Shown here: positions 35,841 through 48,501 of the stretch, one piece after another
How the letters are laid out: each line of letters begins with the position of its first letter
Position numbering within the stretch: position 1 is the stretch's first letter
NCBI GenBank assembly: GCA_025617375.2
Contig: JAMYGW020000003.1
Span: forward strand, 1,426,001-1,490,000
Reading direction: 5' to 3'
Source: Acarospora socialis
Lineage: Eukaryota > Ascomycota > Lecanoromycetes > Acarosporales > Acarosporaceae
DNA length: 64,000 nucleotides
Notes under the pieces: generated by a model
What the model was told of the DNA's origin: nothing
What the model saw: only the letters and a program-made list of their open reading frames with translations
Databases searched by the model: none
Translations under genes and position numbers: made by a program

Positions 35841-38574
35841 TCACATGAGGCATAAACTTATTACGCTCGCAATAGCAGCGCCACCTGCCAGCCATACCAG
35901 ATGCCTTCCATCTACCTTGGCAGCGCCGCCCTGGAATTGAGCTGGCGTCGTACCAGTCACCGTTGAGGTTGGAGATGCTGAGGGTCCGAAACCTAAGCCG
36001 CTCAAGATGGCGCCTCCGATTCCTCCGCTAGCGTCAACAACCACAGTTTCTGTCACAACAGAAGCTGAAGAGCCGCTGGTTGTGGTAAAGATTTTCATTT
36101 CTGTAGTTTTAGAGGCCGATAGTCCACTAACGGTAATCATAGGGGTAGCTCCGACGGCGCTGGCGATTACAGCGTCTGTTACCACACGAATGTAGAGGAC
36201 CCGCTCGTCGTCAGGTATGTCCTCAACTCAGTCACCCCTGGCCCAGTGAGTCCAGTGATGGTGGCTTGCGGGCCGTTTTGAAGTAGAGTTGCGGTCACCA
36301 CGAATGTTGAAGAACCACTCGTTTGAGTAAACGTTGTGAGTCCGGTGGCAAGGGACTTAGAGGGTCCGCCAGGCCCAATGGAAAGAGCAGTCATAGAACC
36401 AGCTTTGACGATAGTCCCTGTGACTAGAATTGTGGAAGAGCCGCTTGTTTCCGTTAATGTTATGAGTTCGGTGGTGAGTGAGCCGCCCGAGTTGATTGGA
36501 GGACCAGTCATAGAGTGGACTTTGACGATAGTCTCTGTTACCAAAAACGTGGAAGATCCGCTTGTTTCCGTAAGAGTTGTGAGTTCGGTGGCTAGGGAAT
36601 TAAAGGGTCCGCCAGGATTAACCAAAGGAGCATTTGTAGGTCCAGGACTAATAATAGTCTCTGTAACAAGAAACGTGGAGGATCCCACTGAGGAAGTGAT
36701 TGTGTTTATTTCGGTTGTTTGGGGTACAGCAGATTCGCCGACACTGGCCGATGCAGTTGCTTGAGGACCGTTCTGGACGACTGTCTCTGCCGTTACGAAG
36801 GTTGAAGAGCCGCTTGTTGTTGTGAAGGTGGTGAGCTTGGTAACTTGACCCCCGGTGGCTTCACCAAGGGAGGCCGGCAATGCAGCTCCAGGGCTGCTTT
36901 GTACTGGAGTTTGAGTCACAATAATGGTAGAGGATCCACTGGTGGTGGTAAAGATTGTAACACTCGTGCTCGGACTGAGGGTCTGCGGCGGGTTGTTGTT
37001 AGTGATTCCCGCGGCACCTTGTGAGCTGCCGGACGCTCCTTCGGTGGATTGCCCTGGTGACTGGGCAAGAGGTGCTGCAGGACTGCCATTGGGTTGGGCA
37101 GATACAGAGCCTTGTGGAGCCGTGTTGGATATCCCTCCTGCTTGTTGCTCTGGCTGCGACTGCTGGGGGTTCGAAGGGACGCTATTTGCTGCAGAGCTCG
37201 CGGCAGAGTTCTCGGCGTTCACAGTGGCTGTCACAACAGCAGCGGCGGTCGCTGGGGCGCCTCCGACACTTGAAGCCATAGAGTCCACCGGCGGGACAGG
37301 GGCATTGGCAAAAACCGAGGCCTGAGGTGACGGTTGCGCTGCGCTATTTGACTGTCCAGCGGGAGCTGGAGCGGGTGCCGCTGAAGAAGGTCAGGCCTGA
37401 GGTGGAGGCTGTATAGGACTACTTGACTGTTTAGCTGGTGCTGCAGGGGCGGCTGCCGCTGTCGGAGGTGATGCCTGAGGTGGCGGCTGTACAGGATTAC
37501 TTGACTGTTCAGTTGGTGCTGCAGGGGCGGCTGCCGCTGTCGGAGGTGAGGCCTGAGGTGGCAATGGCACTTCGCTACTTGACTGAGCAGCGGGCGCTTG
37601 GGCGGGCACCGCTGTCGAAGGCGAGGCCTCGGGCGGAGGCGGCACCGCGCTACTTGACTGTCCGACTGGTGCAGCAGGAGCGGCAGCCGCTGCTGGAGAT
37701 GAGGTTCGCGCTGCAGGCGCAATACCTTGGATTTGGGCTGGAGATGCTGCGGGCGTTGCATGGGACACGGCACCAGACGTGACAGCGGCCGGTCCGAGGT
37801 CTGCGACGCTCTCTATCGCGTGCACAGGGCTGACGTCAACTTCGATGGTGTATGTTCCAATGACAACTTCGAGCGTTGGAGCGCCACGGTACGTCCCTGG
37901 CGAACATGACTGGATGCCCGCGGCTTGGGTAAACGCGGGTGGTATTGGACCACTTCTTTCGCCAGCTCCAGCCCAGTCTAGGCTCGCGGCACCCGAGTAC
38001 GCAAAGCCATACAACTGGGAAAGCAGCGAGGAGATTGTCGTCGTCGAGCATTGTGCTAGGCCATTGGCCGTTATGAGCTGCTCTCTCGCGATCTCGTATC
38101 CACCGAAGTATACATATGGAGTGGGATATATTCTAGAGGAGTTGTCAGCCTTCGATCGACATGTGACCTTTCATATTCTCCTTACGCTGTAAAGCCCGAT
38201 ATCGTTTCAGTCGCAGTGTAAGTAGATGATGCACTGTTGTTCCTGTGGTCAGGCCTGAAGGAGAAGATAATCGACCTGGTGGCTGCCGCAGCGGGCAAAG
38301 AGCTGACGGTGATAGGGTGCGACGTGGAAATGAAGGTAGTGGAGAGATTGATCCCATGGTATACATCTGTCTCAACTATGCTGGTGATAAACGGGTTCCA
38401 GTATAATAGGTGTGCATCATCGGCCACGATTTTGCAGCCGCCGCAAGCTCCCACACTCGAACTGACGGTAGGAGGTGCGGTCGTGGTGTTCCCATAATAA
38501 TTGTTCAATGGACTACATGACACCAAGTTTAAGAAAAGAATTGATGCAAGAACGAGAGATGATAGATGGAACAT
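35841..38574 (-). CDS. Repeat-rich GPI-type cell-surface protein (frame disturbed)
   Basis: Predicted secreted, GPI-anchored cell-wall protein of unknown role. A start at 38574 gives a signal peptide (MFHLSSLVLASILFLNLVSCS). A Cys-containing N-terminal part (GACGGCKIVADDAHLLYW) follows, then an intron 38185-38133. A Pro/Ala/Gln/Ser region has repeats of the PPQASPPTAAAAPAAP type, and a Ser/Thr region has eight TTSGSSTFVVTET-like repeats. A hydrophobic tail (LVWLAGGAAIASVISLCLM) ends at 35841. The frame is not clean. A TGA at 37391-37393 could be removed by a 42-nt in-frame intron (37422-37381). Near 36181-36188 there are two extra bases relative to the repeat pattern, for which I find no intron. 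The gene may be decaying, polymorphic, or carry an assembly error. Confidence 0.6.
36060..36960 (-). repeat. Tandem Ser/Thr repeats within the cell-surface protein
   Basis: Eight related units on the minus strand, each built around (T/E)TSGSST(F/I)(V/L)VT(E/A/G)T and spaced by linkers with GP, such as GPQAT or GPGGPSK. The units at about 36420-36600 are the closest to each other and probably duplicated most recently. Such arrays expand and shrink by recombination and are typical of fungal adhesins and wall proteins. Confidence 0.75.
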
Positions 38575-41500
38575 CTTTCTTCGGCCAAAACGACAGAAGC
38601 TCGCTGCCATCGTCACAGCAGCGTGCAAGACAGATATATGTCACGCAAGATGCGAAATGAAAACATCCCTCCATCCCTCCAGCCCTGCCGCGGCTTTGTC
38701 CCGGCACATCCATCATAGGCCCCCCAATAATAGACGATGTGAGGGCACAAGTAGGGCCGACAGACAAGTCACTGGCTTCAGAGCGAGGGTGAGAGCAAGG
38801 ACGACCGCAAGGAACCCTGGAAAGAGATGTCGATTCCGTTTTGCCAGGAACGGCGGCTGGCGTAGTGCGAAAGTAAAAGGCATAACCCTAAATCGCTATT
38901 TGACTTATGAAACTGATACGTGGTTGTGATTGGCGAGGAACAGCACTTTGATCCTTTCACTAATGCACGAGGGCACCGGGCGCTATTTATAGATTCACAC
39001 TATACCTAGGTAACCTGTGTGAGGTGATTTACTTTTGGTAGAAGAGCTACGGGAAGGGCGCCGTCCCGGCTGTCATCTCAAGTCTTAACCCAAGGCGCAG
39101 CACACTTAAACCACAAGTGCTTGAAAGCTATGTTTTCCGGTGATTGTATGCGAAGTTAAAGGTCAAGCTCGCAAGTAAATGCGCAGTCTACCACAGAGGG
39201 ATACGGCTTGTCATAGCTCTAAACCTGTCGCCGCACGATGGTCCTTGGCCAGGAATTGTTATGGAGCTCTCCTTCGCATCAAGTACAACGACCGAATATA
39301 AAAGTCATAGGAAAGGTCTTTGTGCCATCTGGAGGCTATGGCCATGAAGAACTATGCGTGATGTGCCAAAGACTGTTTTATACGATCTGCAAACATAACC
39401 TCGATTTGGGCTATCGTATTCTTGGGTAGATCTGCCGCTATCGTCAGCCAGCTTGAATGTCACTCAAACGTGCGAGTAACACTCACCTCCACGTCCGAAT
39501 TCAGACATGGAGAGATTTGTCAGGCTTAGTCCAGGTTACTGTGTTCGTAGGTTTGTATTCGTCGGGGTCACTTCAGGGTTTGTCCAGGGCCTGTTGGCTC
39601 CACATGGGCTTTAAGTGATCGAGCAAGAACCGTCGCGGCACCAGTGGTCCAGCGCTCTCAAGTTTCGCAAGTGAGAGCCAGAGTTGTACTTCTCGAGTGA
39701 CTGTATTGGTTCTCAGGGTAAATAAATGCTGGCCCAATGTCGTCATGTACGCATCAAGTAGACATACCGGCCCAGAATATCTGAGTATTGATATCTCTCG
39801 ACAGCGAGGGGCGCGAGTCAGCTTTTTGGAAAGTTGAGTGAACACAGCAGGCTGTAGTAACCTTCATCGAGGAGCTGCCGGCGACACAATTTGGTCTATC
39901 GCCCCGGGGGCTCTCGAAGCCAGCATCCCGGTCTTCCCTGCGAGCCCGGACTCTACCGTTGGTGCCAGCTGTGGTATATCGTCTTCCCATAGCACGACGA
40001 GGACCTGCGGCAAGAATGACTTCCGCATTTCATTCGAGAAGGGTTATAGGAACACAATGTCGTCTCTGCATCACAGAAAAGCCAGCAACTCGGGGCGTTG
40101 AGGTAGCAAAGCTGCGTATGTTACTCGGCATTTTGACACGTGTGGCTATCAATTTGGTTCGTAAATGACTGACATGCTATCTGTCGGGAGATTCTTCATG
40201 TCAGCTTGGTCCTACAGAGAAGGAAGCGGCATGGAAATCTTGTTTGCTACTTACCTCACTTCCAAGGACCTTCAGACATATCAAGGCACATAACTCCTGG
40301 CGATCAGTTGATTGTCACGCGCTATGGATTGCTCCCAGAATCGATAGGTATTACCTTCGTTTACAGCACAGGCCTATATCGGGGGAACGTCCTTGGCTGC
40401 GGTTGTTGCATTCATTATAGACAAATATAGGACGCTTTTGCTGGAAATCAGGCTGGTATATTACGTGGACAATGACGGGTTCAGCATCCGTGGACGGTTT
40501 GATCGTCACACCAAGCCGCTGAAGAAGCTGCAGAGACCTTCATGCATCTCAGAACGGTAGCACAGCTGTGATGTTCGCCTTATGAGGCAACCAACAGACT
40601 TGCGAAACTGTCGTGAGCACATCGGCTGCAGGTGTCCTCATGTTCCACCGAGAGGCAGATCTATCGAACGGAAGCCTTTTTGCATGTGACGGCCATCAAC
40701 GTCTGCACGTCGCCAAGCGATTCGCACCGCCATACGTATACTCCTACATGTACCTCAAGATCCTGCTTTAGTGTAAGGCATCTTACAGTTCAGTCCAGCC
40801 AGCAAGAATGAATCTGGAACGAGGACCGCTTTCAGCTCCGACACCGATGCAGTAATTGAGCTACATGCCACGTTATGGCAGTGAGAGTATGCCAATATAG
40901 ACTTTTCGAGATATGCATTGATATTGAGTGCAGCTTAACTCACCTGACTTCTGTGCCCTACCTACCTTAGGTGTGTTACCCCAAGAAAGTCCTTCGTACC
41001 TTGGTAGGGGCTTCACCTGCAATACAAGGATACATGAAGCTCTGGTTCATGAAGCTATTCAACTTTTAAAAAAGGCACGGCGGTTCATGAAACACAACGA
41101 CCAAGCCTCCATCAGTTTATTTGTAACCTTGCCTTAGCTACTGCTATTTGGAGGTTCTCTAGCATGGACTTTATATGTATGGGTGACGAAGGAGGCAGAA
41201 ACATAGCCTTCAAGATAGTTCGCGATCCGGTTCAGCTGCGGCTGAGAGGCTAAGTGGAGCGGCGCTTAAAATTATCCCGCCATTGGTGGAACAGGTCGCC
41301 GATTGATATCCTTAGAGAGTCGCCGATCAACAACTCCAACAGCTCCGGGACATGTGAGAAATGCTACGCTGCAACCTCATTGTTCTTCACGGCGGAGCAC
41401 TTCATGTGAGTGCCAGGACTTTGAAACGGTAGCTCATCATTGCGAAAGCAATATCGCAGAGCACTCGAACTGTTCACGAGATCTGCGTTGGACTCGTACA

Positions 41501-44500
41501 ATACTTTCCATATACCTTACTGTACGGGACGGCTTGCATTCGGCTACCTTACATACATGAGCACGTTGTGGTCAGGGATCTCACGGAGGGGCTGATCCCA
41601 GCGACCAGGAGATCTCGGACTGGATCGTCGGCCATTGTGTCGCTTTGGGCAAGAAAGGGTGTCTCATGAGGATGTCATACATAATCTCCCACACGCAGAC
41701 GCGGGTTTGCCTTTCCTCGAGGTCCATGTGGAATCAGACAATGTCCAAAAGCAAGATGCATACGACACTTCTTCCTTCCCGACTGGCCGTAAAGCCAATT
41801 GTGCATTGGTCGATACTCGATGAGCAAAATGATTTCCACAGTAGGAGTAGGAAGTATGCAGCCGTTGAGAGGCAGGTCTACCCTCAAGTACTTGAGTACG
41901 CAAACGTAACCCTACATCAAACCATAACAGTACGATAACGGCAGGGCAACAAGACGAGGCACCCAAAGGTGCGAAGATGGAGACTCTTAGAGGTCGACCG
42001 GCAACCGCTGCGAAGGTACGGAGTACTCGTCCTCTTTCTTACCTTACACAACTCAACAATAACAAATCAGTCAAAAGGCATGTTCGACTTTCGGAGTAAG
42101 CTACCGTACTTTGGCGACTGATATAGCAATTTCAGCGGACGGAGCAGTACGATTTCTCTTAAATCCATTCGACGCAGTACGCGGACCAGGCCAATGCTGC
42201 ATAACATGACAGCTTTATGATACCGTACCTGTACGAAGTAAGGATACCAAGGCCCTGTCCAGTCGCAATTTCAAAGCAACATGAAGAAGTAACCTCACAG
42301 TCGATCATTATGAGTTACCGTTTTGTTATCGACTCATGACACCTTGCAAATACGGAGTACTACTGACAATGTTGTTGCAGAGCTGAGAATTTGGATGCGA
42401 GGAGGGATAAGATCATTCGTTGGATAGATTTCTCATCATCTCCAAATTTGCTGCTCGAATCGCACGCCGCGGTGGGCCTTTCATCTCCCCCGGAACGGTT
42501 GACGAATGACCACAACCGACAAGGGTGGCAGAGAGAAGGATCCGAATCCTTGTAGATGCGAGATATTCAACTCCTCGTGGTGCCGGTCGAAGTGCTTCCC
42601 TTAAGGTACCGAACATGACTGCGTAGAACGGGGAAAAAGAGCGAGGAGGGGTCGACTGTAGGGCTCCGAAAACACGTGTCGGTTGCTTCTTCCGTGATAC
42701 AAATCCTCCATGGATTTGATCGTCGAGAGACAGTCACGCCCTTGTATTACTTCGAGCGCCGGATAGATTGGTTCCTGGTTGCGAATTCGCCAATACCCAG
42801 TACTTAAACGATCTGATATCAGCCTCTAGGACATCGTCTCGATAGTATAGATACTGTAGGGTATTCGAACCTATCTGTACCATAGTACAAGGTAAGATTC
42901 CACATACGCACCTACGGAAAGGAATTGGAAAGCCCCGAGCACTTCTATAGCAAGAACACCCATCTACACATACCTACGTACCCGACTTTGGCTGTTGGTG
43001 GCTTTGTCGATGAAACGTGGAAATCTGTGAACCTTGTACAAGGCTTCTACAGCTACCGGGACAAATTGGAGGGAGGATTGTTTGCATCCGACTTACCCCT
43101 GCCCTGACTTAGGCAACATGTGTGTATTTGCAGGACGGAAATCAGTGATCCGAGCGTAGAGTAGGACATGGCTGCTGCGGCTGCGGCTGCGGCTGCTGAT
43201 GCTCTTGCCTGCTGCTGCCGGGTTCAACGTAGGTGTACTGTACTCCTTCTACCTCTTTGTCGACGTTACGGAATGCGAAGGGTAGGGTGGGCGAGTGACT
43301 TTCCGTTGACTTTGCTGTGACTTCTGTCATCTTCTCATTATTCCCCGGTCAACCTTTATTTTTCCGTCGAAACCGCAATCTCGCGGTGTAGTACAGACCC
43401 AAGAAGTACGAGTAAGATAGCGAAGAGTAAAGAGACTGACAGACCTGCAACACCGATTCATGAGGCAGAAATTGTCATCCTCACTCCGCTGATGTTGAGT
43501 TATTCCCTTTTTCAAATGTCATACCGTAATCTTTCTCGTTCTATTTATGGATGGGTGGGGCTTCATGATTTCAAAGTGTCGATATCCAAATATAATGCAC
43601 ACCATCAGTTCGACACTGACCAAGATATTTCAGTAGAGGTAGGTAATAACAGAAGTAGGCTTTCTGAGCAGACCATTTTTGGAGTACTCGTCCACAGCAG
43701 CGAATAACGATGAGTATTAATAAACTTTACGAGCAATTTGGGCCAAGTCGCTTCAAAGGTTGCCCGAATATAGAACGCCACTAATCATAGCTTACATGTA
43801 TCGTATGACTGCGTATTAGGGTACTCGGGTAAGATATACTTACTCGGGGATCACGGCTCCTTAGGTACGCTACTGCAGCGTGAGGGCGCCATCTTCGTCT
43901 AAATTAGCCACTGCTGCGGTACCTACCGGCACCTAATCGGGACTAGCGAGGCAAGGATGTACCTAAAACTGTACGTGTAACTTACCCTGTCTTATGCACC
44001 CTTCGTTTCGAGACGCGCGATCAACGTTCATGACCACCAAATCCTCTGAGTGAGCCTTACCATCTTCCACCTTGGTGATCCAATGATCACATCAAACGCC
44101 ATGGCTTCAGCCTTTCTCCAGGGGTCCCGCTCAGAGGATGGCTGCCCTTGTCATCCACACCCACATCTGCATTGCCAATCCCTGCCACGCGTGTCGACCC
44201 TGTCCGTCTCCCGTGAGAGCGAGGGACGGTCGGACAGACAGAACAAAAGATGAACTGCCGTCATCTTTCTTTAAAAATGTATACACAGCCGCAGTCGTGC
44301 TGTGACCCTGTCTCTCAGAATATCTCCAGATGCGTCGTGCAGTCTGTTCATCACTCTGCCGGCGATTGAGGCAGGGTTCTCGATCGACTAGATCCGTCGA
44401 TATCTCTTGATGACAACCCCCCTCCTCCTCCGAAAAGCCATCCGAGCTTGACACAGAACCAGACAGACGTTAACTCCGCCATCCTAGCTCTCGAAGCGCT

Positions 44501-44767
44501 TTCCTCATCACATCATCATCTTATTTTTCGTTGCTGTGCAAAATACATATTTAGTCTCCCGCTCAGATAAGCCCACCGTCAGAGAGGCTGAACGCTCTGG
44601 TTGATCCCTTGTCTTCTAGAGCTTCGACGGTTTCAAGTTTTCAGGTGCCAGATTGTTGGTTCCAAAACCGGCTGTTTCATCGCCGGGCTGTATCTCGAGT
44701 CAAGTGCCCGAGGGGCTCCGCTGTCGACTACGTTCGCTGATATATAACAACGGACGGCTTCATCATC
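38575..44767. other. 6-kb gene-poor region
   Basis: No gene can be supported over 6.2 kb. Open frames are short (under 145 codons) and mostly overlap each other on opposite strands. The most protein-like stretch is on the minus strand at about 39570-40060 (for example SFLPQVLVVLWEDDIPQLAPT and TREVQLWLSLAKLESAGPLVPRRFL), which may be a remnant or a multi-exon gene I cannot resolve. The region is richer in A and T than its flanks and holds two of the three TACGGAGTAC motifs and a CTG/CGG triplet run near 43172-43200. No transposon ends were recognised. Confidence 0.5.
43172..43200 (+). repeat. CTG/CGG-type triplet run
   Basis: Repeated CTGCGG units. On the minus strand they would read Gln-Pro repeats within a 62-codon frame that I do not regard as a gene. 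Confidence 0.6.
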
Positions 44768-47671
44768 ATGGACGAACAAACCAACGCACCAAGGCAATCG
44801 CCCGAAGATCGAGGAAAAGCACGCCAAGATAGCACCACCCCGTCTGTTCACTCCATCACCACCGACGACAAGCAACCCTCACCCAGACAACGTCGACGCC
44901 ATTCGGGCCGCGCCGCCAGGCCAGCTGCTCAGTCATCGGTAGCGCAGAGGAACACCTTGAGGCGACGTTCGAGTTCCAGATCCGAGTCTTTCGGACCCCA
45001 CAGCGGATCCTCCCGCGATATTCCTCCAACCATGCAACGCTCATTCGGTCCTTCAGACCCTGACGCGGTCACTTACACGCCAACAACACGTCGTGTCAGC
45101 AAAGCAAAGAAAGGCAAAAGGGTCCATGCCTGCGAATTCCCTGGATGTGAAAAGGTATGCGGCTTCATTGCCCCACCGCCGTATATGCGCCATGCTGACA
45201 TGACTCAGGTTTTTACCCGAGCTGAGCATCGTCGGTACATCTCACCGCTGCCTCAATTCACAGGAAGATATACTAACAACTGACATGGTAGACGGCACGA
45301 ACTCAATCACAGCCCTGAACCATATCAGTGTGGTGTTGCTGGATGCCAAAAGTCCTTTCATCGTCCAGATTTACTGACCAGGCATATGGAGAGGCAGTAT
45401 GTCTCCAGGCATCTCATTGTTAGACGTTGCTGACAGCCTCAGACACAATAATCTCGAGTCCAGGGACTATCGTCACGAACGTTCTTTGAGTCAAATATCA
45501 ATGGCTGAGTCAGACACTGCTCATACCATCATGGCTACCACAGTCCCGCCGCTCTCTCCCAACACGATGCTGGAAACAGCTACTCAGCCGTCCAGTGCAA
45601 TGTCAATATACTCCATTGTGGAACACAACACGCCACCTGGCTTTGTAAATCAACACATGGGCACTTTGAACGATTTGTCACAGCTGTCTGTCCCCACCGG
45701 GCCTCATGGCTTTGCACCCGATTTAGTTTACGGAGCAACAACGTCGGATGATTCTCAATTCTATTCATCAGACAGCTGTTACTCACCCAACTCTGAATAT
45801 CCCCATGCACGGATTGCTGGCCAGTCATATCTTCCAAGGCATGACAGACAACATTCACCGTCATCCACGTCGTACATAGGCCCTTGCTACCAGCCGCCAT
45901 TGTATTCGACCTCGACCCTTCCTGCCTGGTATGAAGCCGAGACTAGCCTACCGCCCCAGCAACTGCATGGCACTGACAATTTCGAAGGAAGCTTCCTTCA
46001 ATCAGTGGGTACTCCGCACCTCGCGCGTCCGTCTAACGAGCGGTGACTTACCCATTCTTAGGCTCCTCAGTACCAATACCGCTCTCCGACTTGGACGGAT
46101 ACGAGTGGGGCGCTTTACGAGGATTGTTTCCAACGGCAGCCGGCGTCAAACTGGACAGGCATGCAGTGGTAGACGGTGATATGGGGAAGTTGAATGACTA
46201 CCTAGAGTGCTACTGGCAACACTTCCACCCGCTGTTTCCTGTCATCCATCGACCTACTTTCCTTGCCAGCACTCCGCCCCCGCTTTTGGCTGCCGCAATG
46301 GTAGCAATCGGTGCTCAATTTTCGACCAGGCCGCATTCGAAGAGCTACTCTACGTTCATGCACGAAGCTTGCATAAACCTTTTGTCAACAGTGAGTCCGC
46401 CCACTACCCAATCGGAAGTCCTCTTGTGCTTACAATACCAGCAACGCGATCCGATAACGAGCCGCTCGCGTGTCCCCGACCTGCAGACAATCATTCTTCT
46501 GGAGATATTTTCAAAGTATCGATCGCGCAGAGCCGACGTTCGCATGTCCTCTCGTTTCAGAATTATATACTCAAGTGTAAGTATTTCAGGAAGCTCCCTA
46601 TTGGGCGCTGCTAACACTTGATAGTTCCTCCAAGATCGGGACCAACTCTTAACTGACCCAATGCTTCCTCTGAGAAACATTCCAAAGCACACAAACCATC
46701 AAACACTACAAACCGCGTGGCAACGGTGGATAGACCACGAGGCGAGGCGCAGAATACTGCTTTCCGCGTTCATCCTTGAGACGCAGCAGGTTATGTTAAC
46801 TCAGCAGAGGTCACGCAATCGGCAGGTTATTACGGAAGAGCTCGACCTACCTTATCCATGTGAGAACGTGCTGTGGGAAAGTGGATCTGCGACAGATTGG
46901 CGCTTCCACAGCACGTCGGAACGGACCTACTGCCTGACAGCAGCCGCCGACATAGCACTATCGTCCGGAAAATCTATGGACCTTTTCCAGGCGACTACCG
47001 TGCTTTGCCACTTTTTGAGCAATCAGAACTCGGAGAAGAAATCCGACAATAAGCTCCACATTTTCCAAGGCTGTCTGCACAACACGAAGGAGGATAACCT
47101 CAACCACGGCCTCCTGACCTATCATGCTCTTGTCATGGCCAAAAAGACTCCCATCGCAGCCCTGCTCACAGTCAGCGGCGAGTCATGGATCTTCGGGCAC
47201 AAGCTCTCGGAAGAAGCCGATTTCCATGCCTCCAAAGCTACACTACGCGCATGGGCCGACGATTCTGGCAACTCTTCCCAGGCAGTTTGGCACGCCACTG
47301 CGCTTTTGCGAGGTGTGATGCGCAACGAAGCCAGCATTTACGCGCTGCACGAGCAGTGGAGTATCTACCTCGCCGCGCTCGTTTGCTGGGCCTTTGGTTT
47401 CGTCGCGCAGCCTGGCACCGACCCGTTGACCGGACTCTGGGACTTTACGGCGGAGATCTCGGTGGAGGAGCAGGAGATGTGGGCGTATTTGTCTGCGATG
47501 GACAAGCCGTCCTGGGAGTTGTTGGCTGACGTGCCGATGCGGTGGCGCACAGCGGGTCTGTTGGAGTGTGTCCGCAGGAAGATCAGCGGGCCGATGGGTG
47601 GATTGTTGAACGAGGCACAAAGCGTGCTCGCCAGGCTGGTCGAAGGAATTTCGACTTTGTCGCAGTTTTGA
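44768..47671 (+). CDS. C2H2 zinc-finger / fungal_trans transcription factor
   Basis: Predicted nuclear transcription regulator with two C2H2 fingers joined to a fungal-specific regulatory domain. Exons by eye: 44768-45154, 45209-45234, 45292-45396, 45443-46008, 46062-46576, 46625-47671, 881 residues. Residues 1-120 are basic and Ser-rich. The fingers are HACEFPGCEKVFTRAEHRRRH and YQCGVAGCQKSFHRPDLLTRH, spread over three exons with an H-type linker. A Ser/Thr/Pro-rich spacer follows, then the fungal_trans (PF04082-type) domain: GDMGKLNDYLECYWQHFHPL, PVIHRPTF, LLEIFSKYRSRR, WQRWIDHEARRRILLSAF and the C-terminal helices. The pairing of C2H2 with this domain is found in a subset of fungal regulators. 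Target genes cannot be told; nearest genes are an OTU protease and a methyltransferase. Confidence 0.9.
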
Positions 47672-48501
47672 GCTCATGTTTCTTTCACAGCGAGGACCTT
47701 GAAAAGCTGGATCTAAAATTCCGCGACTTGGATTCTCAGCAATGCGTTTTACTCGTTACACTTTTGGTCGGCTACATTATCTTTCTCTTGGCTTGATGGC
47801 CTCCTTCGTTTTACTCTGTAACTGGTCTTTCCGTACGAGTACTAGAGGAGTTCTTGCTGGGGCATCTACATTGTTTGGACTGTTCACTTCGATTCTTGGT
47901 GGCTGTTTGTACTTATCATGGGATGATGGCTTATTCTCTTCTTGGTACACACTCTTCATCATAACGCTTTTCCCTTTCGTGGGTTAACTCAGGGAGCGAG
48001 ATTCATCATTACCTTCAGCTTCTTGGTGGACGTCTTAGGCTTATCATGGCATAGTCGCCATATTCTAATCTCAACTTTTTCTCGAGCAACTATGATCGAC
48101 AGCTTTGCTTTCCATCCTAGGTAAGAAATCCGGTAGGGATTGTATAGATCACCCTTCTTGCTGGACAATGCCACCAGGCTCATAACCAAGTAGAATGATC
48201 AGTGCAATCAGAGAATCGTTAGACAAATGCATGACTGTAATCCTGATCATGAGTCTTCAGATCCTCCAGACGAATGCAAGGGCGCTAAAGCCTTCAACGC
48301 CCCAGTTATCAGCTCAGGGTCCAGAGATAGGTTCTGTTCCCTATTCGACCTAGCGCCATTCGGTCTTCAATGTTACCTCAGCAGCTTCTGTCAAACTTGA
48401 AACGCCTCTACATGTTCTGGTCTTTCAATTAGACACTTGATTCTACATCCAAAGTCAGCATTACTTGGAGCAGGCATCAACTCATACGAAACAGGAGAAT
48501 T
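47672..48501. other. Intergenic
   Basis: About 830 bases. A plus-strand frame at 47742-47987 (81 codons) is strongly hydrophobic, but it lies in a T-rich 3' region and has no family likeness; I regard it as chance. Confidence 0.4.

Noticed and set aside
42850-42880. TTCGAAC-containing stretch resembling a tRNA T-loop
   Set aside because: Flanking bases do not form the T stem and no cloverleaf can be drawn.
47742-47987. Hydrophobic 81-codon frame after the transcription factor
   Set aside because: T-rich 3' flank naturally reads as Phe/Leu; no domain, no conserved start context, no neighbours to support it.
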